Origin: Rhodococcus jostii RHA1
Lineage (GTDB): Bacteria > Actinomycetota > Actinomycetes > Mycobacteriales > Mycobacteriaceae
Direction of reading: 5' to 3'
Assembly (NCBI RefSeq): GCF_000014565.1
Contig: NC_008268.1
Location: 2,542,001 to 2,606,000 of the forward strand
Length of the DNA stretch: 64,000 nucleotides
Shown here: positions 45,187 to 53,950 of the stretch, in pieces
How positions within the stretch are numbered: the stretch's first letter is position 1
How the letters are laid out: each line of letters starts with the position of its first letter
The notes under the pieces: model-generated
What the model was told of the DNA's origin: nothing
Databases searched by the model: none
What the model saw: only the letters and a program-made list of their open reading frames with translations
Made by a program: the position numbers and the translations under genes

Positions 45187-46002
45187 TCAGCGCAGCCGCT
45201 CGATCAACCGCAGCGCGTCGAACGGCGCGTACCCCTTCATGTCGTTGTCGAAGTACGCGAAACAGTCGAGGCCCTGCCCGAGCCATCGCTCGAACTTGCG
45301 GGCCCACTCGTCCAGCGCCTCGTCCGTGTAGCCGCTGGCATACAACTCCTTGTCCCCGTGCAACCGGGCGTAGACGAAATCGCTCGTCGCCGCCTCCACG
45401 TACGGGAACCGGCCTGCCGTGTCCGCGACGACGAACGCGACGTCGTGCGCGCGGAGCAACTCCCTCGCCTCCTCCGTGTCGAAACTGGGGTGCCGGACCT
45501 CGAGGGCGTGGCGGACGGGGCGATCGGCGTCCGTCTCCGTCCATGCCCTGTCGTCGGTGAGCTTGTCGTCGTGTCGAGACGCGAGCGTCGCGGCATCGGT
45601 GGTCGTCCGCGGCAGCTGGTCGAAGAACGCTGCGAGACTCGTCGAATCGAACGCGAGCGTCGGGGGCAGTTGCCACAGCAGCGGTCCGAGCTTGGGGCCC
45701 AACGCGAGCACCCCGGATGCGAAGAAGTTCGCCAGCGCCGTCTCGGCGCCGACCAGCCTCTTCATGTGCGTGATGTAGCGACCACCCTTGACGGCGAAGA
45801 CGAAATCCTCCGGTGTCTCGTCACGCCACTTCGCGTAACTCGTCGGTCGCTGCAACGAATAGAAGGACCCGTTGATCTCGATGGATGTCAATCGCCCCGC
45901 GGCGTAGGCCAACTCCTTGCGATGGGCCAGACCGTCCGGGTAGAAGTCACCGCGCCAACCGGGATACGTCCAGCCGGAGATACCTATGCGGGCCTCAGCC
46001 AT
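45187..46002 (-). CDS. DUF72 family protein (YecE-like)
   Basis: A 271-residue TIM-barrel protein of the DUF72/YecE family: RIGISGWTYPGWRGDFYP at the start, INGSFYSLQRPTSYAKWRDETPEDFVFAVKG, then ARLHGDKELYASGYTDEALDEWARK and CFAYFDNDMKGYAPFDAL near the end. The family is broadly conserved but lacks an established activity; a TIM-barrel hydrolase or nuclease-related role has been proposed for the fold. Confidence 0.87.
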   Translation of the reverse strand: MAEARIGISGWTYPGWRGDFYPDGLAHRKELAYAAGRLTSIEINGSFYSLQRPTSYAKWRDETPEDFVFAVKGGRYITHMKRLVGAETALANFFASGVLALGPKLGPLLWQLPPTLAFDSTSLAAFFDQLPRTTTDAATLASRHDDKLTDDRAWTETDADRPVRHALEVRHPSFDTEEARELLRAHDVAFVVADTAGRFPYVEAATSDFVYARLHGDKELYASGYTDEALDEWARKFERWLGQGLDCFAYFDNDMKGYAPFDALRLIERLR

Positions 46003-46085
46003 CTCACGACCCTAGCGCCGGAACCTATTGCATGTGGCCCGTCCCGGGAGAACCATGAGAGGACCCCACAATCGAGGAGGCACTG

Positions 46086-46406
46086 ATGCCGAGATATCTC
46101 TGGCAGGTCACGTACTCACCCGAAGGCGCGAAGGGTTTACTCGCCGAAGGCGGCACCGCACGACGCGAGGCGATCACGCAGATGGTCGAAAGCGTCGGGG
46201 GCACAGTCGAATCCTGTTACTTCGCACTGGGTGGCCGGGATCTGTTCGTCATCGGTGACGTGCCGGACGACGTCGCGGCCGCCGCGCTCGGGATCCGCAC
46301 CACCGCTTCCGGTGCGGCGAGATCCGAATCGGTGGTGCTGCTGACGCCGGAGCAGGTGGACGACGCGGTGCGCCGGGACGCCGAGTACCGGGCGCCCGGC
46401 AGCTGA
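46086..46406 (+). CDS. GYD-domain protein
   Basis: A 106-residue GYD/ferredoxin-like protein: PRYLWQVTYSPEGAKGLLAEGGTARREAITQMVESVGGTVESCYFALGGRDLFVIGDVPD. GAGGAGG precedes the ATG. GYD proteins are small dimeric alpha-beta barrels of unknown substrate. Divergent from DUF72. Confidence 0.83.
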   Translation: MPRYLWQVTYSPEGAKGLLAEGGTARREAITQMVESVGGTVESCYFALGGRDLFVIGDVPDDVAAAALGIRTTASGAARSESVVLLTPEQVDDAVRRDAEYRAPGS

Positions 46407-46664
46407 TCGACCACCCTGCGGTAGCGAATATCGTTCTGCAGGATGATGTGCGGCGGCGGAGTCGGTCGATAGCGTCGAGCCATGTCAACTGACCAGGCCG
46501 ACTCGACGTCGGTGAACCCGTTCACCACCGAGTTATGGTGGCCTGGTTTTTCGCGTTTCTCGGGCTGATCGCCGCGCTCCTGTTCCGCTCCTGGCCGCAT
46601 CAGGCCTGAGAGCCTCAATCCGAAACACCGGAATGAATGTCCACGAGGGAAGGTTGCACGTCAC

Positions 46665-47519
46665 ATGACGGAGACCACAGCAGAAACCCCGCAGCTCGGA
46701 CAGTTCGGCGTTTGGCGTCACGCCGGCGGACTGGCCCCTGAGGTGGGTGCGGCGATCGAATCGGCAGGCTACGGCGCGATCTGGATCGGCGGCTCCCCGC
46801 CTGCCGACCTCGACGTCGCCGAGCGCCTGCTCGACGCGACATCCACCATCACGGTCGCGACCGGAATCGTGAACATCTGGACCGCCCCCGCCGACGAGGT
46901 CGCTACCTCGTTTCACCGGCTCGAAGCGCGTCATCCAGGGCGCTTCCTCCTCGGCATCGGCGTCGGCCATCCCGAACAGCCCGGCCTGAACTACAGCAAG
47001 CCGTACGCCGCGCTCGTGGAGTATCTCGACGCCCTCGATGGTGCCGGCGTCCCGGCGGGACGACGCGTCCTGGCCGCCCTCGGTCCGAAGGTTCTCGAAC
47101 TGTCCGCAGCCCGCGCCGCCGGGGCCCATCCGTACCTGACCACGCCGCAGCACACCCGTGAAGCGCGGGAACTGCTGGGCCCGGGCCCGGTGATCGCGCC
47201 GGAGCAGAAGGTCGTGCTGGACACCGATCCGGAACGCGCTCGCCCCATCGGACGTTCGGCCGTCGAGGATCCGTACCTGCACCTGCGCAACTACGTCAAC
47301 AATCTGAAACGGCTCGGGTACACCGACGAGCAGATCGAGAACGGCGGCAGCGACGACCTCATCGACGCGCTCGTCGCCCACGGCGACACGCAGTACGTCG
47401 CCGGTCGCCTCCGGGAACACCTCGACGCGGGCGCCGATCACGTGGCCATCCAGGTACTCCCCGCAGGTGACGATCCGGTGCCTGCCCTGCGGGAACTCGC
47501 AGGCGCGCTGGGACTCTGA
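46665..47519 (+). CDS. LLM-class F420-dependent oxidoreductase
   Basis: A 284-residue luciferase-like TIM-barrel protein: GAAIESAGYGAIWIGGSPPADL, LGIGVGHPEQPG, RVLAALGPKVLELSAARAAGAHPYLTTPQHTREAR. The short length and PYLTTPQHT segment fit the TIGR03620-type F420-dependent group in mycobacteria and rhodococci. Substrate unknown. Confidence 0.85.
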   Translation: MTETTAETPQLGQFGVWRHAGGLAPEVGAAIESAGYGAIWIGGSPPADLDVAERLLDATSTITVATGIVNIWTAPADEVATSFHRLEARHPGRFLLGIGVGHPEQPGLNYSKPYAALVEYLDALDGAGVPAGRRVLAALGPKVLELSAARAAGAHPYLTTPQHTREARELLGPGPVIAPEQKVVLDTDPERARPIGRSAVEDPYLHLRNYVNNLKRLGYTDEQIENGGSDDLIDALVAHGDTQYVAGRLREHLDAGADHVAIQVLPAGDDPVPALRELAGALGL

Positions 47520-47636
47520 GTTCTGCTAACGAAATGATGTGATGGCGGGTACCGCATACCGAAAGGGGTTCGCCGAAACGGTCGGGGTATGGTCCCCTTC
47601 TGAACGGCAGGCGGGACTGAACGCAAGGTAGGAACT

Positions 47637-49043
47637 GTGCAAGAGCCAACGGCACGTCCAGTCGGCCCGTACGCTTCGGGGCCGCCACCTGCAGCCCTGA
47701 CCGTGCACTCCGCGAGCCTCGACCATTTCCGTGCCGCGGAGTTGTGGCGGGCGCTCGTCATCGGCGTGGTCGTCGTCGCCTACACCCTGTTCGCGCTGGT
47801 CACCTGGCCTGTCCGACGTCGCGGCCGCACCCTTGCGGACGCGGCGTCGGAGGGCCTGGTCAACGGTTTCGAAGTGCTGGGGCCGACATTCGTCAAGGTC
47901 GGTCAGCTGATGGCGTCGTCCTCCGGGGTGTTCCCCGCCCCGCTGGCCAACGCGTGTCTGCGATGTCTCGACGACGTGCCGCCGGTGCCCGCCGAGGAGG
48001 CCCGCCGGGTCATCGAAGCCGACCTGGGCCATCCCGTCGACGCGCTGTTCGCGTCGTTCGACGACGTCCCCCTCGCCGCCGCCTCCGTCGCGCAGGTCCA
48101 CGGCTGCGTACTCCCCGACGGCAGGGAAGCCGTCATCAAGGTGCAACGCCCCGACATCTTCCGGCGCATGGTGGTGGACCTGCGCACCGCGTACTGGGGT
48201 GCGCGGATCCTCGAGAAGCTGTTCGAGTTCTTCCGCATCGCCAACGCCACCGCCATCATCCGCGACCTCCACGCGGCCACGATGACCGAACTCAACAGTG
48301 CGGTCGAGGCCGACCGGCAGGCCCGGTTCCGGACCAACATCGGGGCGTTCGGCGACAACAAGGGCGTCACCACCCCCGAGGTGTACTGGGACTACTGCGG
48401 CCCGCACGTCATCTGCATGGAACGCATGTACGGCCTGCCGCTCGACCGGTTCCCCGACCTCGTCCACATGGACACCCGCATGCTGATCCGCCGCGGCGTC
48501 AAGGTGTGGATCGAGTCCGTCATCCTCCACGGCCCGTTCCACGGCGACGTGCACGCCGGCAACCTGTGGGTCCTCGACGACGGACGCATCGCGATGCTCG
48601 ACTTCGGCATCGTCGGTGAGCTCCCCGATTCGTGGCGGCAGATCCTGCGCGACATGTTCTACGCGACTCTGATCGACGGCGACTTCTCCCGGATGGCACG
48701 CGGAATCCGGAGCCTCGGCTACGCGACGGACAACGACGCCACCGACGACGAGATCGGACTCCAGGTGGCCGCCGCCCTCGCACCGCTACTGGGCCGGGAC
48801 CTCGGTGAGCTGCGGCTCAGCGAACTCATCATGGCGCTGATCGGCATCGGCAAGAAATGGGGCGTCGCCAGCCCCGAGGAACTCGTCCTGTTCGGGAAGC
48901 AGCTCGGCTACTTCGAGCGCTACGCCACCGAACTCGCCCCCGGCTGGGTGATCGGGCAGGACCTGTTCCTGTTCCGCAACGTCTTCCCGGACGCCGTCGC
49001 CGCGAAGGCCCTCGAACTCGGGGTCGAACTGCCCGACGAGTGA
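47637..49043 (+). CDS. AarF/UbiB-family atypical kinase
   Basis: A 468-residue ABC1/UbiB kinase-like protein. It has an N-terminal membrane span (about residues 40-58), the family KxGQ motif in FVKVGQLMAS, VIKVQRP and FHGDVHAGNLWVL...LDFGIVGELP (catalytic and metal-binding loops). UbiB-type proteins act in quinone and lipid biosynthesis; actinobacteria make menaquinone, so the lipid partner is uncertain. GTG start. Confidence 0.88.
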   Translation: MQEPTARPVGPYASGPPPAALTVHSASLDHFRAAELWRALVIGVVVVAYTLFALVTWPVRRRGRTLADAASEGLVNGFEVLGPTFVKVGQLMASSSGVFPAPLANACLRCLDDVPPVPAEEARRVIEADLGHPVDALFASFDDVPLAAASVAQVHGCVLPDGREAVIKVQRPDIFRRMVVDLRTAYWGARILEKLFEFFRIANATAIIRDLHAATMTELNSAVEADRQARFRTNIGAFGDNKGVTTPEVYWDYCGPHVICMERMYGLPLDRFPDLVHMDTRMLIRRGVKVWIESVILHGPFHGDVHAGNLWVLDDGRIAMLDFGIVGELPDSWRQILRDMFYATLIDGDFSRMARGIRSLGYATDNDATDDEIGLQVAAALAPLLGRDLGELRLSELIMALIGIGKKWGVASPEELVLFGKQLGYFERYATELAPGWVIGQDLFLFRNVFPDAVAAKALELGVELPDE

Positions 49044-49064
49044 CGCGAGTTCGCGGCGAGGGAT

Positions 49065-50630
49065 CTACTGCCCGGTCAGTGAATCCAGCACCGAGGCTCG
49101 GTGGAGGGGGTGGTCCGGGAGCCGGTCGGGTGTCAGGATCCAGTCGTTGCCGGTCCACGGGTCGGAGACGGTGAGGACCCCCGACGTCGGAACCTGCTGC
49201 GCGATGCGTTCGAGTACCGCGACACCCGGATCCGAATCCGCGGAGGCACTGTCGCCGACGATGATCAGCGACGTCCCGACCGCGGGACCGTGATCGGCGA
49301 GGTGCACGATGCGGGCGGCGTCCTCGGCGCCGAACCCGTGCGGGAAGTCGCCCAGGATCACCAGCCGCGGCTCCGGCAGGGTGTCGCGGATTCCGCTGCG
49401 GGCCGCCATTTCTGCGAGGTCGACGCTCTCGGACAGCGCGGTGAGGCGGGCGGTGATGTCGGACGCCGAGGACACGACGGGCGAAGCCAGAAGTGCGCCG
49501 AGGGGTTCGGTGAACGTGCGCAGCGAGCCGCTGAGGTCGACCACCTCCAACCGCTGTGCCGCAGGTGACGCGACCAGCATGCGCGCCGCCAGCGCCGCGA
49601 CCACCGGTGCGGCCTCGGCCGGATCGCCGACGATCCAGAGCGGACGCCCCAACGGGTAATGGACGCAGAACGGCACCCGCAGCTCACCGAGATCGGGTGC
49701 GGAGAGCTCGCCGAGCCTCAGCCCGTCCGTTACCGCGCTGCCGGTGACGGGGCTCGTCCAGGCGGCGGATTCGAAGGTGGCCAGTGACCGCGGCAGCAGC
49801 GGGTCGATGGCGCGGAGTTCGTCGGCCAGTTGCGAAGTCTCGCCGTCGAATTTGCGCTGAGCCTCGGCGACGAGGGCATCGCACCGCTCCTGCGCCCTGG
49901 CCTGCGATTGCACGACCGCCGGACTGTTGCGTGTGGACGGGTCGGCCACCGACTCGGAGAGTTCGTCGTCCAGCCGCGCCTGCGCGTAGTCGCGGGAGGA
50001 TCGGAAGGAGGCCGCGGACCGGGCGGCGTCCTCGAAGATCATCCACGCTCTCTCGAACGAGTGGGCCGGGTCGAGCGGTATGCCCGCAGGACCGGGTGTC
50101 GCCGGAACCTCCTCGGCGACAGGGTGTGCGGGTTCGTCCACCTCGACGCCGTGCCGGGTGACGAGTTCGGCGAGGCCGCCGTCGTATCCCTGCCCGACGG
50201 CCCGCACCTTCCATTCGGTGCCGCGCCGGTAGATCTCGAGGCAGATCGCGGCCGCCTCGGAACCGACCAGCGGAACATCGAAAACGACCAGCGGACGACC
50301 ATTTTCGTCGGTGAGAGTGGCCGACAGCCCCTCCCGGGACAGCGTCGACGGACCGTTCGGGGACGCCGGATCGACACTGACCACGCAGAGCACACCGGCC
50401 GCAGCGGCGTCCACCTCGTCCAGCTGCAGCCGGACCGTTCCGTCCGCCTCGAGTTCCACCCCGGCGGCGCGCCGCTGGTTGTAGAACACGAAGTGGTCCG
50501 AGGACAGCGTGCGGAGATCGCCGTCCACGATCAGCGCGGAAACGTCGATCGGCGTCGCATCGACCGCGCGGAAACGCAGGACGCGCGACGGCAGCGGGGC
50601 GTTCTGCCCCGGAACGAGGTGGACCGTCAC
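49065..50630 (-). CDS. TerD-domain fusion protein with degenerate ATPase-like C-terminus
   Basis: A 521-residue protein. Residues 1-165 form a TerD-like domain (DHFVFYNQRRAAGVEL, EIYRRGTEWKVRAVGQGYDGGLAELV) but without the DxDLDxS and GDNxTGxGxGDDE calcium motifs of canonical TerD. A helical linker (about 180-300) follows, then a Rossmann-like domain where GRPLWIVGDPAEAAPVVAALAARML (about 327-350) stands where a P-loop would be, lacking the GKT/S. It resembles a decayed FtsK/HerA-type ATPase. Eight bases downstream of the other TerD fusion; part of the Ter locus. Confidence 0.78.
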   Translation of the reverse strand: MTVHLVPGQNAPLPSRVLRFRAVDATPIDVSALIVDGDLRTLSSDHFVFYNQRRAAGVELEADGTVRLQLDEVDAAAAGVLCVVSVDPASPNGPSTLSREGLSATLTDENGRPLVVFDVPLVGSEAAAICLEIYRRGTEWKVRAVGQGYDGGLAELVTRHGVEVDEPAHPVAEEVPATPGPAGIPLDPAHSFERAWMIFEDAARSAASFRSSRDYAQARLDDELSESVADPSTRNSPAVVQSQARAQERCDALVAEAQRKFDGETSQLADELRAIDPLLPRSLATFESAAWTSPVTGSAVTDGLRLGELSAPDLGELRVPFCVHYPLGRPLWIVGDPAEAAPVVAALAARMLVASPAAQRLEVVDLSGSLRTFTEPLGALLASPVVSSASDITARLTALSESVDLAEMAARSGIRDTLPEPRLVILGDFPHGFGAEDAARIVHLADHGPAVGTSLIIVGDSASADSDPGVAVLERIAQQVPTSGVLTVSDPWTGNDWILTPDRLPDHPLHRASVLDSLTGQ

Positions 50631-50638
50631 CGCCGCCC

Positions 50639-51904
50639 CTACACGCCGAGGAAGCGGCCGAGTTGAGGCGCAGCCTCACCGGCGTGCTTGGCCTGAATAC
50701 CCTCACCGATAGCCTGCAGCTTCCACTCGCCGCCCACCCGGTACACCTTGGCCATCACCATTCCGGTGAACGGCATCCCGCCCTGCAGCGTGAACCGGGC
50801 GAGTTCGGCCGACGACGTGGTGTCCACGAGGCGGCAGAAGGCGTTCTTCACCTGCTCGAACGTGTGCCCGCGGTACGACGTCACGATGAACACGATGGTC
50901 GAGATGTGCGGCGGAATGCGGGTGAGATCCACGAGGATCACCTCGTCGTCGCCGGCGCCCTCACCGGTGAGGTTGTCGCCCTGATGCCGGATCGATCCGT
51001 CCTTCGACGCCAGCTGGCCGTAGTAGGCGACGTCGACCATGTTGTTGTCCGCGAACAGGACCGCCGACGCGTCGAGGTCGACGTTGGCGGAACGGTTCCC
51101 GAACATGCCGCGCTTCTCGATCGGATCCCAGCCGAGTCCCATCTGGATGTACGTCAGTGCGACGCCACCGTCCTTGCGGAGCGTGACCTTCTGCCCCTTG
51201 GAGAGGCTGACCGGTCGCGCCTTGGTGAGACTGACCTCGGCCGGAGCAGACGGAGCGGCTGGCGCGGGGGGTGCAGCGGGAGCCGGGGGCGCGACCGGTG
51301 CGGCCGGCGGCGGGTAGGCGGCCTGCGGTGCCGGTGCGGGAGCCGGCGGCTGCTGGACGGGAGCGGCGGCGGGTGCGGGAGCGGCGGCGGGTGCGGGAGC
51401 GTCGTCAACGGACACGCCGTGATCGGTGACGAGTGCGGCGAACCCGCCGGCGTAGCCCTGCCCCACGGCCCGCACCTTCCAGGCGCCCTGGCGTCGGTAC
51501 AGCTCGAGCGCGATGACGATCGACTCGGAGTTCAGCCCCTCGATCTTGTACTCGTACAGCGAGTTTCCGGCGCCGTCGGCGACCCGGGCGGTCGGCGGAG
51601 CGGAGCGGCCGAAGCTACTGGTGGCGTCGTCGAGGGTGATGACCGCGCGCACCTGCGCGATGTCGGCAGGCACCGCGCCGAGCGACACCTTCAGCGAGGC
51701 CGCCTGTCCGGTGGCTCCGGGGACGAGTTGCACCCCGGGACCGGTCGGCTGGTTGAAGAAAACGAAGTCGGCGTCCGAGCGGACCTTCCCCGAGTCCGTG
51801 ACGAGCAGCGCGGACAGGTCGGCGGCGGCCGTCAGTTCGAGGGAGACGATGACGTCGTCGACGCTCAGCGGGCCGTTCTGACCCTTGGCTAGCGGAGTGG
51901 ACAC
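50639..51904 (-). CDS. Two-domain TerD/TerA-like tellurium-resistance family protein
   Basis: A 421-residue protein. The first TerD-like domain (1-170) lacks calcium motifs; a Pro/Ala-rich linker (about 171-235) leads to a second domain with NVDLDASAVLF and GDNLTGEGAGDDEVI, which keep the TerD-type Ca2+ sites. Two-domain TerD/TerA proteins are part of Ter stress systems. First of two TerD-fusion genes; 61 bases separate it from the HAD gene upstream, so it may have its own promoter. Confidence 0.87.
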   Translation of the reverse strand: MSTPLAKGQNGPLSVDDVIVSLELTAAADLSALLVTDSGKVRSDADFVFFNQPTGPGVQLVPGATGQAASLKVSLGAVPADIAQVRAVITLDDATSSFGRSAPPTARVADGAGNSLYEYKIEGLNSESIVIALELYRRQGAWKVRAVGQGYAGGFAALVTDHGVSVDDAPAPAAAPAPAAAPVQQPPAPAPAPQAAYPPPAAPVAPPAPAAPPAPAAPSAPAEVSLTKARPVSLSKGQKVTLRKDGGVALTYIQMGLGWDPIEKRGMFGNRSANVDLDASAVLFADNNMVDVAYYGQLASKDGSIRHQGDNLTGEGAGDDEVILVDLTRIPPHISTIVFIVTSYRGHTFEQVKNAFCRLVDTTSSAELARFTLQGGMPFTGMVMAKVYRVGGEWKLQAIGEGIQAKHAGEAAPQLGRFLGV

Positions 51905-51965
51905 TGCGTGGTTCCTTCACTGTGGGAGCGTCGGGTTTGTCCCGTTTGGTCTGTTTGCCTACAAC

Positions 51966-52844
51966 CTACAAAAGAGAGCCGACGGCCGTCGTCCCCGCAC
52001 CCCGCGCGACCCGGTCCGCGAACCAGCGCAGGATCTCCTCACCAGCGGCGATACCGCTACTGCCGGTGACCGACAGGGTCGGGTGCTGCCAGTCGAGGGT
52101 TTCGAGTTCGCCGTGCCGGGGGCGGATGGCGGCGTCGGCGGCACTGAGCATGTTGGCGTCGAGGGCCCCGTCCCCGGCCGCCAGCAGGGGCGCTTCCGGC
52201 TCGAGCACTCCGTCGTCGACGAGCCTCGTACGGACCTCCGCGACCGCGCGGCCCTTGCACACCGCGTCGGGCATCGTGTAAATCTTGCGACCCTGCCGGG
52301 ACGCTCCCCATCCCCGGTCGACGCACCAGTCGTTCCACTCCTCGACGAAGCCGGACGGCATCGCGTCGAGGTCCACGACCAGGTAGGAGAACAACTCGTC
52401 CGCCACCCGGGACGAACGCACCCAGCTGTCGTCGATGCGGCGGCTCAGCTCGGCGCCGACCTCCACCAGCGAGGCTCCACCTTCGGCCATCGCGATGTCG
52501 ACACCCGACCGCCAACCCGCATCGGGCACCCCGTCGACGAGGATGTTGCCGCCGTTGGTCGTGATCGCGTACCGCCACGGCGCCCCCGGCAGGTCGATGC
52601 GCTGGAACTGGGCAACGGTGCGCGTCGTGGTGGGCACGATCACGGCGGACGCGGTGAGCCGGCGCAGCATGGCCTCGGCGGCCGACGTGACGTAGGACAG
52701 CGGCTTGCCGTCGTACACCTCGACGCAGAGGAGGTCCTCTTCGCCGGGCCGCTCGGCCACGTCGCTCTCGGTGACGGCGAGTTCCATGGCCCCGCGCGAG
52801 TAGATCATGGTGCGGTCGAGGTCGGTCGCGATCAGCGCGGTCAT
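51966..52844 (-). CDS. HAD-superfamily phosphatase of Ter biosynthetic module
   Basis: A 292-residue HAD hydrolase: the nucleophile motif is ATDLDRTMIY at the N-terminus, a second Thr motif VIVPTTTRT follows, and GDGALDANML carries the acidic motif IV. Cap insert in the middle. In Ter clusters such HAD proteins are part of a predicted biosynthetic set with phosphoribosyltransferases and a CitE-like lyase. The ATG overlaps the upstream StiP gene by four bases. Confidence 0.85.
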   Translation of the reverse strand: MTALIATDLDRTMIYSRGAMELAVTESDVAERPGEEDLLCVEVYDGKPLSYVTSAAEAMLRRLTASAVIVPTTTRTVAQFQRIDLPGAPWRYAITTNGGNILVDGVPDAGWRSGVDIAMAEGGASLVEVGAELSRRIDDSWVRSSRVADELFSYLVVDLDAMPSGFVEEWNDWCVDRGWGASRQGRKIYTMPDAVCKGRAVAEVRTRLVDDGVLEPEAPLLAAGDGALDANMLSAADAAIRPRHGELETLDWQHPTLSVTGSSGIAAGEEILRWFADRVARGAGTTAVGSLL

Positions 52845-53950
52845 GTCACATCCTTGATCAGGCCCATACACGAATATGCCAGGCCGGGAACCTCTTCGAC
52901 GGGGACCGCACGCGCGGCGGCGAGTAGCCGGATGTGTGCGTGCTCCGGGGCGTCGAGGTCGCGGACGAGCACCCGCCACGGCACCCGGCGCAGCAGCACC
53001 CGGGTGGTCTCGCCGACGCCCGGCTTCACGAAGTTCACACTCGAGATCCCGTACTGCTCCCGGACCGCCTCGACGGACTTCCAACCGTCCCAGGTGGGGG
53101 TGCGGTCCGACCGCAGCAGGTCCTCGACGTCGCCGGGAACGTGCTCGCGCACGTCCCCGAAGGACGCGCTGACGGAATCGAGGAGGTGGTTGGACACGTC
53201 CTCGCCCGCGAGGTGCGCGTAGAACTTGGCGCCGTGGAAGTCGCCGGGTCCGATCAGCGTGTCGTTGAGGACGGTCCGCGACACCAGGCCCGACACGGTG
53301 GAGTTCAGGCACGCGGAGGCGATCAGGAAGTCGTCGCGGGTGCCGAACGTGCGAGCGCAGTGCCCGGGATCGGCGAGGACGGCGAGGTCGTCGTCGAAGT
53401 CGGCGCCACCGGCTTCGCGGTACTCGGCGAGTGCCTGCGACAGCTCGCGGGCGATGGCGCCCTTGCCCGTCCAGCCGTCGACGAACACCACGTTCTTCGA
53501 GTCGTGATGACGCGCAAGGTAGTCGAGCGCGACGGCGTCGATCCCCCGGTCGCGGACGATGGAGACGGCGTAGTGCGGCAGCGTCAACCCGTGGACGTCC
53601 CGCGCCCAGCGGCGCATGAGCACCCCCACCGGGGTTCCCGCACGCGCCAGTGACACGAGGGTGACGTCGCGGCCCCGCTCGGCCAGCACGAGGTCGGTGA
53701 CCGTCCCCACGGCGCGCGCCAGCCGGATGGAGCTGTCCTGCAGCACCTTCTCGAACAGCTCGCGGTACTCCGCGTCGGGCTGGTACTCGATGGGCAGCGT
53801 CTCCGCGTAGTGGGACTCACCCGACTGGATGCGGCGCTCCCGCTCGGCGACATCGGCTTCGAGGTCGACGTGCGACAGATCCTTGAGCAGCCAGCCCACC
53901 TCGTCGGTGGAGTACGAACCGAACGCCGGGCCGGTCAGCGGCGCCGTCAC
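52841..53950 (-). CDS. StiP-type phosphoribosyltransferase-like protein (PRTase_1)
   Basis: A 369-residue protein: FGSYSTDEVGWLLKDLSHVDLEADVAERERRIQSGESHYAETLPIEY at the start and VVFVDGWTGKGAIARELSQAL in the middle, the latter resembling a PRTase PRPP loop. Databases call this family 'cysteine protease StiP'; Ter-system work reinterprets it as a phosphoribosyltransferase, which fits the motif here. GTG start overlaps the TRSP-PRTase stop; the end overlaps the HAD gene. Part of the co-translated module. Confidence 0.85.
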   Translation of the reverse strand: MTAPLTGPAFGSYSTDEVGWLLKDLSHVDLEADVAERERRIQSGESHYAETLPIEYQPDAEYRELFEKVLQDSSIRLARAVGTVTDLVLAERGRDVTLVSLARAGTPVGVLMRRWARDVHGLTLPHYAVSIVRDRGIDAVALDYLARHHDSKNVVFVDGWTGKGAIARELSQALAEYREAGGADFDDDLAVLADPGHCARTFGTRDDFLIASACLNSTVSGLVSRTVLNDTLIGPGDFHGAKFYAHLAGEDVSNHLLDSVSASFGDVREHVPGDVEDLLRSDRTPTWDGWKSVEAVREQYGISSVNFVKPGVGETTRVLLRRVPWRVLVRDLDAPEHAHIRLLAAARAVPVEEVPGLAYSCMGLIKDVT

